From Kryptolebias marmoratus (lineage: Eukaryota > Chordata > Actinopteri > Cyprinodontiformes > Rivulidae): 64,000 nucleotides of DNA. Below, piece by piece: positions 52,048 to 62,329 of this stretch (position 1 is the stretch's first letter; every line of letters starts with the position of its first letter). The stretch covers positions 18,630,435-18,694,434 of the forward strand of contig NC_051450.1 of assembly GCF_001649575.2 (NCBI RefSeq), written 5' to 3'. The notes under the pieces are model-generated. The model was given only the letters and a program-made list of their open reading frames with translations, made no database searches and had not been told where the DNA came from. The translations under genes and the position numbers were made by a program.

Positions 52048-53596
52048 CTGCATAAAAAAGGGAAATATTCTTCAACATATCGATGCAAACAATGACTTCA
52101 GCTGAAACAAGATGGATTTAAGCTGATTTTTCCTTAAAGTTTGAACTCAAACCCAGTTTTTACAGCTCAGAGGTCCTTAAAGGCCTCATTGAACCTTCTG
52201 TCTCCAGCAGGACGAACACTGAAAACCAGTTTTTAGCCCTGAGCTCCTACCTGAACTCCGTGTTTCTTTTTATTTCAAAGGTTTTTATTGGCTTTAATGC
52301 TCTGCTGCTTGGGAATGATTCAGTTTATTTGTTTGCAGATTGAAGCAAGGCTCTCCCAGTCTCACTGTACATGAGCCATGCAGGGAGAAGAAGGATTTTT
52401 AGGTGTTTATTTAAACAAATAGGAAGAAAGCACATTTTTTAAAAGGAGCACAATAAATGACATTGTCCAGATTTAACCAGATTTCCTCTGTAGTCCCTGT
52501 CAGGTTCATGAGAAATAACATGAAAAGTTGATAAAACTAGGTAAGAAAATGACTTATAGATATTTTTTTATTCTCTTTCCAGTTTGAAACGCCTGATAAA
52601 CAGCGGAACCATAATAATGATTCTTTCTTTTAAATTAAAGCTTTTATTTGAGATCTTAACACTTCCATTATTAAAGACTCTAGCAACACATTTAAAAAGA
52701 TCAAATAAAACATTTAGTTTTATTCTTTTACCTCATCCTCTGTTAGCTCTGTGAGGCACGGCTCCTTTTAGATGTTTCACGTTCTACGATCAGTCTTTTA
52801 CTCGTAACCACAGTAACCACCAAACACAGTGGCTTTTAACTACAGATATTTACCTTTTTCTGGCTTTAAAACTCTGTTTTATCTTCTGCTTTTCTGCGTT
52901 TAGCTTTACAGTGTGCTCCATAAAAAGAGCCTGGAGTTAAATTTGTTATATCCCTTAATAAAAGCCACAGATAAAAGACTTTAGAACAATTAAAACTCTT
53001 AATTAATGTCAGCTGGGGTTGTGTCCAAGCCTGGTTAAATCTTAAAGAAATGCTCTCTGAGGAATAAAACCTTCAGTGCAGTGTGAGTTATGTGTTTTAT
53101 TCTTGTTTTAATGGTCAAAATGAGCAGGTTTGTTGCGCTAAATGAAGAAGAAGAAGCCATTTTCACTTGTAGGATTGATGCTAAATATTAATTTAACTGA
53201 ATAAAGATTGTCCCATCACTTGAGTTTAAGGCTTGTTTAGTGAACTCCTCCTTTATTGATCACTTTAGGCCACTTTGGTGGAACCAGTTGACACAATAAG
53301 TGAATTAAACCCAACATTTTATTATTTTAGAGTGTCTGATTGACCCATTATGGCTGATTTTACTACATTTATCTGTTTCTGAGTCCAGAAACCAAATGTT
53401 TAAGGCAAAGGGTTTTAACAAAACGTCACATATTAGATATTAAAGGATAGATGCTGCTAAAAATCTAAACTCTATGTGAAATTTATGTTTAAGGAATTTA
53501 ATTAAAATGCTACTTTTATTCAAATCAGATCCCGTTGACGCTGATGGGATGTCTTCCATCATGAAATACGACTTTTAGAGTGACCTTCTTCAACAA
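52048..53596. other. Region upstream of the last traced pkd1l1 exon
   Basis: AT-rich, with no coding exon of useful length on either strand. The pkd1l1 first exon and promoter should lie here or further right, but I could not place them. The sequence at 52047-52068 (minus strand) reads like a pyrimidine-rich acceptor, which implies at least one more 5' exon, unless translation starts at the ATG that overlaps it (52053). Confidence 0.4.
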
Positions 53597-54198
53597 ATGC
53601 CCGAAGCTGAGCTGAATCTGACCCCAACTCACCCTCCACCGGAGCAGCCCATCGGGTCACCAGAGCCTCCGGGCTCCGGGGTCCTCGTGGAGCCGAGGGA
53701 CCCGCCGGACCTCGGCGAGGAAGAGGAGGAGGCGAGGCGGAGGAGCGTGAGGAGGACGAGGAGCATGATGTCCGACCAGGAGGCCCAGGACCGGGACCGG
53801 GACCGGGACCACGCGCAGGTGCAGGTGAGGAGGACAGGATCGGGACAAAGGGAGGAACTGTATGCAAACGATGAAGCAGGAGGAAGAGGAGGCTTCGCTG
53901 CTCAGGGGTCAGACAGGAAATAACAGGGCCCCTGTGATCAAACCTGTGACCCTACAGGGAGCATTTTAGAGAAACGAAATATATTTATTTTTAATCTCAG
54001 GTCCGTCTCTCTTTGGCACAAAAAGCGCACAACCAAAACAGACAAATTATAAACTTTAAAACCAAAATAAGCTTGAATCTGCTGCAGATTTACGCGCCGC
54101 CGCCGCCGCTGCTCCGGGAGGAGGATGAATGTGACCCGAAGAGGCAGAAACACCTCCTGATGGCCTCCTCCTCCCTGACTCCTGCTTCTGTCCGCTGA
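53597..54198 (+). CDS. Possible unrecognised small two-exon gene (112 residues)
   Basis: Exon 1, 53597-53824, begins with an ATG that has an in-frame TAG shortly upstream, and ends at CAG followed by GTGAGG. An alternative donor six bases earlier (CAG then GTGCAG) keeps the same phase. Exon 2, 54088-54198, starts after CTGCAG and ends in TGA. The intron is 263 bp and both junctions are phase 0. The protein is low in complexity: Pro/Glu-rich (MPEAELNLTPTHPPPEQPIG), then an Arg-rich part (RRRSVRRTRSMMSDQEAQ), an RDRDRD run, and a tail ending LLMASSSLTPASVR. I do not recognise a domain. It lies 3' of skida1, the side where a small poorly studied gene (CASC10) sits in human, but I cannot confirm any relation. 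It could also be a CpG-rich non-coding stretch. Confidence 0.35.
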
Positions 54199-56388
54199 AC
54201 ATCTCACTGCAAACTGTTTTACACCCGAGCAGACTTTTATTTTATTTTTTTAATCTTTATTTGATCCAAATCAAGACCCCAGCCTGTTTCAAACCGCAAG
54301 GAGAAAGGGGGCTTCCCCTTTTAGGAGCTAATATTTACATTATAAAAAAAAATCCTAAAAATATAGTCGCCTCTTTGTTTTATTGTCAAATGATATCAGG
54401 AGGTTAAATAAGTAAAATCCGGACGACTTCAACACGAAATAATCTGTGTTGTTTTATGCTTTTCTTCCTGGATCACATCTTATTTTCCTTTTTTTTTAAA
54501 ATCTCAAACTAAACACTAAAATTGAACATACGTGTGTATATTATCCCCTGAAACCTCGGACTACGCTGCTCTCTGTGAGTTTATTCGTGTTGTTTTTTGG
54601 TTGAGCTGCTTAAAATAATAATAATAAAAATCAAATCTTACCAGAACCGGGTCTGGTTCTGAGTCCATTTTGCCCTCTGAGCCCTTTGCCTCACAGCCTC
54701 CGAACTCCTCCGGTCCACCTTAAAAAACTCTTCCGGTTTCCCCAGACATCCCCTTTAAGAGGAGCCCGCAGTTCGGCGCGCGGCCGGCAGGGGGCGCCGT
54801 GAGACCGCGGCGGGGCGCGGAGGGGGGAACTCGGACACATTTTCTCGCTTTATTTTCAGCATTTTTTTTTCCTTCCTCGTTTTCGTTCCGTTTCTGCAGC
54901 CAGGAGGGTTTGAAATGTTTTCACTCCATGTAAACACAAAATAAGACGCGATGACGCAAAGAAAACAAGCTTGTTTGGCCTCCCCGAAGTGAATTTATTA
55001 GAAAGAAATATGTTAATTTGAGCTATTAAAGCAACCATGAGGGTGAAACTTACATCTTAACTTTATTTATTGAGTCACGAATGATTTGGTTTAATTTAAA
55101 AACAGAATAAAAAAATAAAGATGAGTAAAGAGCCTCCTCTAACAGAAATAAAAGCAGCCGTAATGGTGCGTAAAGCCCCAGTTTGAGGCGGCAACTTTCT
55201 GCATTCGTTAAAGCGCGCGCCCTGTCTTCAGCCCGTGCGCGTGCGCGCGCGGTGATGCAATTAAAAAGTAATCAAGTGAAGGAAATGTTGAGAAAGCAGC
55301 TGCCAGCTCAGGAGGGGGGGGGGTGCTTTAAAGGAGACCCCCCTCCCCTGTTATGTAAGAGGACCCGCGGGAGACCAGAACACGGTCCGGACCGGGAGGT
55401 TCTGAAAGGAGCAGCCGCCCGGCTCGGTTCAGCACCTTCACAGGTGATGAATGTTGGTTTTCAACAAACTCTCGTCCAGTTAAGGATGTGTTTGTGGGTC
55501 AGAAGTTTACATTTTTATTTCAATGATAAACCCCGGAGGTCAGCAGGGTCCAGTCTTTGGTTCTGATCCGTTTATGTGACTCAAAAAGTTACTTTGACTA
55601 AACAAAAAAATAAAAATAAAAACACTTCCTGAGGTTTCCCAGCCCCTCTGAACTGAAGGAGCTATCTTTTCTCTCTTTAAAGCAACATTTTTGTTTTAAT
55701 TTTCTCAACAATAAGCTTCCTTGTTTAAAACTTTCCTTATTTGTTTATATTTTTTAAATTCCAGATGAATGTTTGTTGTTGAATGTTTCTTATGAAAGCC
55801 TGGAAAGAAAAACCAGAAGAAGCAGAATCAGATGAAACACAGGAGTTACTTTTCCAAACATGTGGAAGATCCTGTGTGTCAGGCAGCTTTGTGCAAAATC
55901 AAATAAATAAACAACAAACAAACAAACAAAAACTGGGTTCCTAAAACAAAAACACAAACACTAAGTTAATAAAACAACAAATAAAGTGAAGAAAGTGGAG
56001 ATAGCAGGGGGAAAATTCACTCAGTCACAAATAAACAAATGAATAAAATATAAAAGCAGAAATTAGATCTTTTCCTTAAATCTTTTTGTGTCAAACAAAT
56101 TATTTTCTCTCCATCTCATCTTCACTTCCTAATAATTGACTTTATTTCCATCCATCCATACATTTATTTTCCGTTGATTTTATTTAATTTCTTGCTGCTT
56201 TTCTGCTCCTTGTTGATGAAAGAATTGATGCTTAAACTAAATTTGTTGATTTTTTTAGCCTCTTTGTTGTGTAAAATAATGAAAATCTGTTTCCTTGACC
56301 AACAAGAAAAGGTGGTTTGGAATCATTTTTAGCTTTTTGAAGAGCTGAGTTTGGTTAGTTCTGAGTGAGACTTTGCTTCTCCTCACAG
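54199..56388. other. Gene-poor interval with CpG-rich patches
   Basis: Two CpG-rich patches lie near 54758-54830 and 55195-55440, separated by AT-rich sequence. An open frame at 55183-55566 (plus) has a biased, Arg/Ala-rich composition, is explained by the GC content and matches nothing I know. No gene is supported here. Confidence 0.45.
54784..54798 (+). promoter_or_regulatory. Strong CTCF-like site
   Basis: CCGGCAGGGGGCGCC fits the CTCF core (CC-GCAGGGGGCGC-C) very well. It sits in a CpG-rich patch (about 54758-54830) in the gene-poor interval between pkd1l1 and skida1, as an insulator would. Binding is inferred. Confidence 0.6.
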
Positions 56389-56496
56389 AAGTTTGAGCTC
56401 TTTATTAAAAAGGTGTTTAAGTCTCCGTCCCCGGAGAAGAAGAAGCGTCAGGTTCCACAGGAAAGCACCTTTTTAAAGCTGAAACAGAAGCAGTGA
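56389..56496 (+). other. Candidate terminal exon (35 residues), unproven
   Basis: A good acceptor (CTTTGCTTCTCCTCACAG) ends at 56388, followed by a phase-0 open frame to TGA at 56494-56496. It encodes KFELFIKKVFKSPSPEKKKR and a short basic tail. The phase would allow it to join the exon ending at 53824, as an alternative last exon of the possible small gene. I recognise no family. Confidence 0.25.
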
Positions 56497-58053
56497 TGCT
56501 GAGCTCATGGAGGACAGCAGAGCAGAGAATAAATGGCTTTTCTGAAAGCCCACAAACTGAGAAGCTGGTGAAAAAAAGAGACATTTTAGTTGACAAATGA
56601 GCTCAAAACTTGAGCTAAATAAAGTTCTGCTGCACAAATGAGCAGCAAACACAATCAGTCAATAAAAACTGGATTTATTCTTGAATTATTCCAACAAATG
56701 TTGCAAATTCAAGTGAATCCTGAAAGCTGCTGCCTGAAGCTTCAGCTGCATAAAGAATAAAGGAACCTGGTGTGTTTCCTTGTTCAGGTTAAGAGCAGAA
56801 GAAGAAGAAGCTTAAATCTGCTTCTGCAGCAAAAAGAAAACAAAAAGCTTCCCGGTGAGACGGCGCCCTCCACGACTTGAATCCATCACAGCGACCTCGT
56901 CACATCTGAGCCTGTTTTTTATTTCATGTGTTTGCTTGTGCCGGCGGTTCGAGCCCGAGCTGCTCGTCCCTGAAACGCCCTGGTATGAGGAGGTGAGGGT
57001 CAAAGGTCACTGCTGCCTGTGGCCATGTTCAGATCCCCCTGTGATGTGTGTGATGTTCTCAACTGACCCGTCCCTTCAGAAAGAGAAGCAAACGCAGCAT
57101 TTCAGAGCTTTTTCATGCAGAGGAAACTCCTCCAAACCTCCTGAGCTGCAGATAAACCATTAAACCAAGAAAAGATGGGATTTTTTTTTGTAATTTAGAG
57201 GGAAAATAATTGGGAAACTGTGTTTATTTAACAGAAAATGCTTGCAAAAGTCACTGGAAATATTTAAATTGCAACAATTTATATTCCTTATTGTTATTTT
57301 ATTTGAACTTTTGCTCATGTAATAAATGGAAATGAGCTCTCAAAAAAAACAAGCTGACTTTTTGTGTCTTACAATAATATTCATTTTTATTTTTAATCTG
57401 TACGTTTTAATTTTGACTTTTTGAACACAGCCAAACTACGACGTTTCAGACGTGAAAGGTCTCACAGCAGGAAAAATGGTTTTAATTTAATCTCAGATAT
57501 AAACTAACAAAATATAAGAGAATGAATTCTCTCAGGTTAGCACCTTTTCCTGCTCCTCGCTGCTCCGGCTGAAACATTTGTTCAAACTTTAGTCTCTCAG
57601 AAACTATTTTTATTTCATTTACGCAGAAAGGCGACATGAAAACAGACGCTATAAGTTTGTCATTTCTACCAACATATCTAATTATTTTGGTTTGAGTTTC
57701 TTTAAAACTCTAACTAATTGTTTTGTTTTTATAAAAAGGAAAAAAATATTTAAATGATTTTGTGTTTAAATGAAGGAGACTCTCCAGCAGCAGAGGAGCT
57801 GCTGACCCTCCTGCTGACCCCAGATCTGTTCAGGGGGAGTTCTGTGTGACAGATAGATAGACAATGCTTTTAAAGCAGTGCACTAGAACTAATTTTAGTT
57901 CCATTAACCCTTAAAATAGAATGTAAAAAGTACAATTATTTAGTATTTTAAATAATGACTCCACTGATGTGTTGTTAGTCACTTTTTGCACAGTTTTAAT
58001 TCCTGTTTGCACGTTTTTATTCAGATTTTGCACAATTTTACTGTTGCTGTTCA
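56497..58053. other. Gene-poor interval
   Basis: AT-rich, with no supported exon. A GAGGAG-GTGAGG donor-like site near 56992 ends a short open stretch (RRFEPELLVPETPWYEE), but no acceptor precedes it in the right place. Short A-rich and AAACA-type simple sequence is common. A degenerate repeat with CAGATAGATAGACA lies near 57849-57863. Confidence 0.4.
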
Positions 58054-58218
<165 letters not shown>

Positions 58219-59042
58219 GTTCTGTTCTTGTTTTGATCAGTTTGAAATAAATCTAAATTCTCTCTCGCTCCATTTTTTTTATTATTCTTTGCTCTGTAAG
58301 TTCAGGTTCTTGTTTGAACGTGACGTTTTAGCCCAATCAGGTGTTTTATTTTAAAATTACCTTCACGTTCAGCGCGTCAGCTCTTATGAGCACCCTTCAG
58401 ATTCAGGCTGATCCCCTCAGATCTCCGTGTCCTGCAGCCTGCACGCACAAAGTCAGGCTTCAGGTCCCGTCTTGATCTCAGTTTGGGTTTCTTAAAACTA
58501 ATAAGGACTCGGATGCTTGCAGGAGGGACCCTGCAGCTCCTGAGGAGGGGATTCTCTGCTCCACACCATCACAAACACATCTACAGAGGAGCATTTCCAT
58601 ACGCGTCATTGTTTTGTTTTTCGTGTTTATCAGGTTCATATTTCACACCATGACGTGTCTGCGCAAACAGGAGACAGACAGGCAGGAGATCAGCGTCCTG
58701 GCAGCTCTTAATTGTCTCTGAGATCAATGCATATTGACCCAAACGCGCATGCGCCTGTTAGCATTAAACATCTTTACATAAACATGCAACCAGAGAACAT
58801 CAAACTTCTCCTTGTTGATTCCTCCTTGTTATTCTGCAGGAGTTACAGTCTGCTGGTTCCCAATCCGCAGAGGAATTTAACCCAGCAGCAGCAGCAGCAG
58901 CAGCAGCGTGGCCCCTGCGGGCTCCCTGGGCCAGAGAAGCGCGCAGGGAGCCGCGGGGCTCCGGTCTGGATGTGTCTGCGACGCTTCCTGCGCAGCTGAG
59001 GCGTCTGCAGCTCTGCTTCTAGCTGCTACCTGCGTGGCTGCA

Positions 59043-59045
<3 letters not shown>
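58219..59045. other. Interval with a (CAG)n run, no supported gene
   Basis: Contains (CAG)8 near 58884-58907 and a GC-richer segment at 58900-59040. Nothing was recognised as coding. Confidence 0.4.

Positions 59046-59080
<35 letters not shown>
59046..59080. repeat. (GT)n microsatellite
   Basis: About 17 GT dinucleotides without interruption. Confidence 0.95.
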
Positions 59081-59083
<3 letters not shown>

Positions 59084-60043
59084 ATTAATCAACTACTCTA
59101 CAAGGAAACAACATAAACTCCAAACCTTTCTGTTAGTTTTCTAGTTGCATGTGTGGAAAGGAAACTGATGATTTCCTCTTTTTGGGTGGCGGTTGCATCA
59201 CCTTTTGTGCAGAACATGCTGCAGGATTCTCCAGCTAAGGAGCCAATATTTGGTCTTCTTTTCAGAAAATTCACTTTAATACAATTTTTATTATTTACAT
59301 GTCTATTAAACTGTGCACATATATGCTTATTTATAGTCTATCTTGCTTTCAAGTCTGATATTTGCTTCAGGACATTATTATTTAATTCCATTATTTCAAT
59401 TTTATGTCAAAGTATTTTTTATTATTATTATTATTTTTAAAGCTCAAAGAAAGAGAATCAGTCTGATGATTACACTCAGTCCCGTTTAATGAATGTTCCA
59501 TAATTAAAAGAAAAGGAATAAAAAAGAGAGAGAGAGAGAGAGGTGGAAAGTGCTTCAGAAAAACCACCGGTTCAAGTTTCCATTATGAGTGCAGTTCTTC
59601 AATTCACAACAATGACAACAATGAAAAAAACATGAAATTCACAAAAATAAATATTCAGAAATATATAAACAGCCAGTGACTTCAAATTCCATGTCAAAAA
59701 CCTGACCTCAAGTATCAAAAAAGCTGCAGACATGAGGAGGTGCAGCTCTTGTTTACATTGATGGAGAACTATTTGTCTGAAACAGGCCACTATCTCTGTC
59801 CTTCAGCCCAGAACAGGCTGGTGCATGGGGGGGTGGGGGGCTCTGGTTCTTCCTCCTGCAGCCTTTATAAGCGTCAGACATGAGGATTAAAGGTTGAACA
59901 CCTCCATCTCAAACCAACCAACCCCCCCTCACCACCACCACCTTTCTGTTTTACTGCTCATGCCACATGGAGGCAAACTAAGTGAGCCTGCCTCGTTCCA
60001 GCCTCTGATTGGCTGCAAAAGCCGCTTTAATGGCGTCCACACT

Positions 60044-60320
60044 GAAGGTACTCACTGCAAAAAAAGTCAAACATTATAAAAAGTTTTCCTGAGCTACATC
60101 AAACGGTGCAGCTCAAGGGTCGCCACACATGTGGAAATGCGGGTTGCGCTCAACCTAAACGAAGCACTTGAACACTAAGTGGAAGCTTGTATCTGTTTAC
60201 AGTCCCTTCGGTTGTTTCCGTAGGTAAACAAACACACTGAAGAAAGCTTTAACGTTTTGCGCCTCACACTTCCTGGTTTTCTGTGTTTTCCTGACTTTGC
60301 CATGAGTACCTTTAAAAACC
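60044..60320. repeat. Inverted-end element, copy 1 (skida1 3' region)
   Basis: The left end GAAGGTACTCACTGCAAA is matched at the right by the complement of CATGAGTACCTTTAAA. The interior includes ACATCAAACGGTGCAGCTC, AAATGCGGGTTGCGCTCAAC and GTAGGTAAACAAACACAC. Copy 2, 0.9 kb away, has the same ends and interior order. No coding potential. Confidence 0.7.
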
Positions 60321-61262
60321 ATGCACCATCCTTCCCCTCCCCACCACAGTCCTCTCTGAGTGAATGCACTCTTCGCTGTGCTTGTCGAAGATCTGACATC
60401 ATTCACAGGCTTTGGGTTTGTTGTGATCCGGGCTAAGCTGCAGCGCGGTTGGGCCCCCTTCTCGCCGTGCAGGTTTTGTGTGTGTGGCCGACAGAAAAGC
60501 ACACCAATTAGCAGAGCGTGTCCTGCGCTGCCGTGGAACAATGCGGACACATTCACTCAAAAAAAAGAGGAAAAAAAAAAAAAACGCCTGCTGCAGCTTC
60601 AGCCCCATTCATTTAGAGATATATGTACACTGAACCAGCTGCAGCGGCCATATTTATAGGAAAAAAAAAGGCTACATTCAGGATGCATTTCACATATAAA
60701 CAAAGCAACATTTCAGACAGTCAGGACTGTGGATTTCATTCTTTGTCTTTAAAACGAGGAAAGGCAGGGAGATAGCATAAATTCAACGATGCAAATAATA
60801 AAGGGGAGTCAGAAAACTATTTGTAACCCTGATGAGCTGNGGGGGGGGAGAAGGATGCAAAACAGTATCAAAGTGCAGCTTTTGTGTCTGTTTTTTTTTT
60901 GTGCTTTGTTGCATTGTTTCCAGCCAGAGGTCTCCTGCCTACTTTTTGTTGCTGTTTCACCGAATAACCTGCGTTTTTCCTCGCACCCTGGCACAAATAT
61001 GATGCAGCCAGAGGAACCTGGGGGGGCCCGGGGGCCGAGTGGACCAGGAGGGACACAAATCTCCTCTTCTCCTGCAGACCTTTTCAGAGCAATGAGCCTT
61101 ATTCTCTTTTTCTTCTTCTTCTCTCTTTTGATTGTCTGTACATAAGGCTTGTGTGTTGCGTCTGGGCTTTTCCCTTTTTTTTCTGAGACATTTTTTTTTA
61201 ATTAAAAAACAAAACAAAACAGGAAATAAAAAGACAGGAAACCAAAACACAAGCACCCTAAA

Positions 61263-61638
61263 TTAAAGGTACTCATTGCAAGATATAAAACCAAATATAA
61301 AGAAGATTAAATTGGACTATATCAAATGGTGCAGTTCGAATGAGTAGTTTTCCACATATACTTATAGGTAATTGTGAAATGTGGGTTTGCACTCAATGTA
61401 AACAAAGCCCTTTTATCTGCATACTTTGCTCAGTTAATGACATAAAAGCAAATATATCAAATTAGTCAAAATTGTTGACCTATTTTCAGTCACTTTGGCT
61501 GTTTTTTGTAAGCAAACAAACACTTTTTTTTCTTTTTTGAATTTAAGGACACAATACCTATCAATATAAGAAGAATATTTTATTTTATATTTTTTTGGAC
61601 TAGTCTTCATGATATTGCAATGAGTACCTTTAAAATTA
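61263..61638. repeat. Inverted-end element, copy 2 (skida1 3' region)
   Basis: The ends are TTAAAGGTACTCATTGCAA (left) and its complement TTGCAATGAGTACCTTTAA (right), nearly perfect over 19 bases. The interior includes ATATCAAATGGTGCAGTTC, AAATGTGGGTTTGCACTCAA, TGTAAACAAAGCCC and GTAAGCAAACAAACAC. These are clear relatives of copy 1, with about 100 extra bases. Confidence 0.75.
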
Positions 61639-62329
61639 AAAAATAAAAATAAAAAATCCCAACCAAAGCCCACAACCAGCAAAAATAAATTCCATTTAAA
61701 CCTAAAAAAGGTGTATTAGGAACTGATTGATAAATCAAGTGAAACAATCCTTACAGTACATTTGGGCACATTTGAGCCCATTTTGCAAAAATAAAAATAA
61801 AACAGCGCTGTGTGTGTGTTTTTTTAAATACACCCCATGGCACAGAGTGGGGAAACCCTGATTTTTTTTGTTTTTTATTTACAAAGTTTAACAGTCCCTG
61901 CCAGATTAAAGGTTGCCACATTCAAATGAATGCTGCAATTTTTCTTTTCTTTTTTTTTTTTTTTTACCACTTTCTGACAAAATTACTGAACCCTGCAAAC
62001 ACTCCAACAGGTCGAGCACAACAGGAGGGAATAAAAGAAGAGTTTGGAAAGCAAAACGTATTGCTTCAATCGGTAGCTTATTTTAAAAGAACAGATTTTT
62101 AGCCTTTAATCCGCGGAGCTGCGGGTCACAGTCCTGTTGGTGCTCAAGAGTGGCTTTTCTTCAATTAAACTTCGAAACAAAGCGGGATGGAAATCCATAC
62201 AAAATGGGGTAAAAAAAAGGGGGAAAACAAGGCAAAATGGCGAGCTTTGTGCGCTCACCTTAAGAGGCAACGATTAGAGATGTTAGGGCTCTCTTTTTTT
62301 TTACCCCCCTTTTCTTCATGAAAAGCAGC

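Larger units (their letters stand above)
59081..62329 (-). other. Probable skida1 3' UTR and downstream region
   Basis: No coding exon on either strand. The stretch directly after the skida1 stop should be its 3' UTR. Several AATAAA words on the minus strand prevent placing its end. It contains a (GA)n run near 59529-59541, poly-A and poly-T runs, a single unresolved base at 60840, and the two inverted-end elements listed separately. Confidence 0.45.

Noticed and set aside
55183..55566. 127-codon plus-strand open frame with Arg/Ala bias
   Set aside because: Composition follows the local CpG-rich sequence, the frame runs through a poly-G tract, and nothing resembles a domain.
56911..56992. 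Possible exon ending RRFEPELLVPETPWYEE with a GTGAGG donor
   Set aside because: The peptide looks natural and the donor is good, but no acceptor with a pyrimidine tract precedes it in the required frame.
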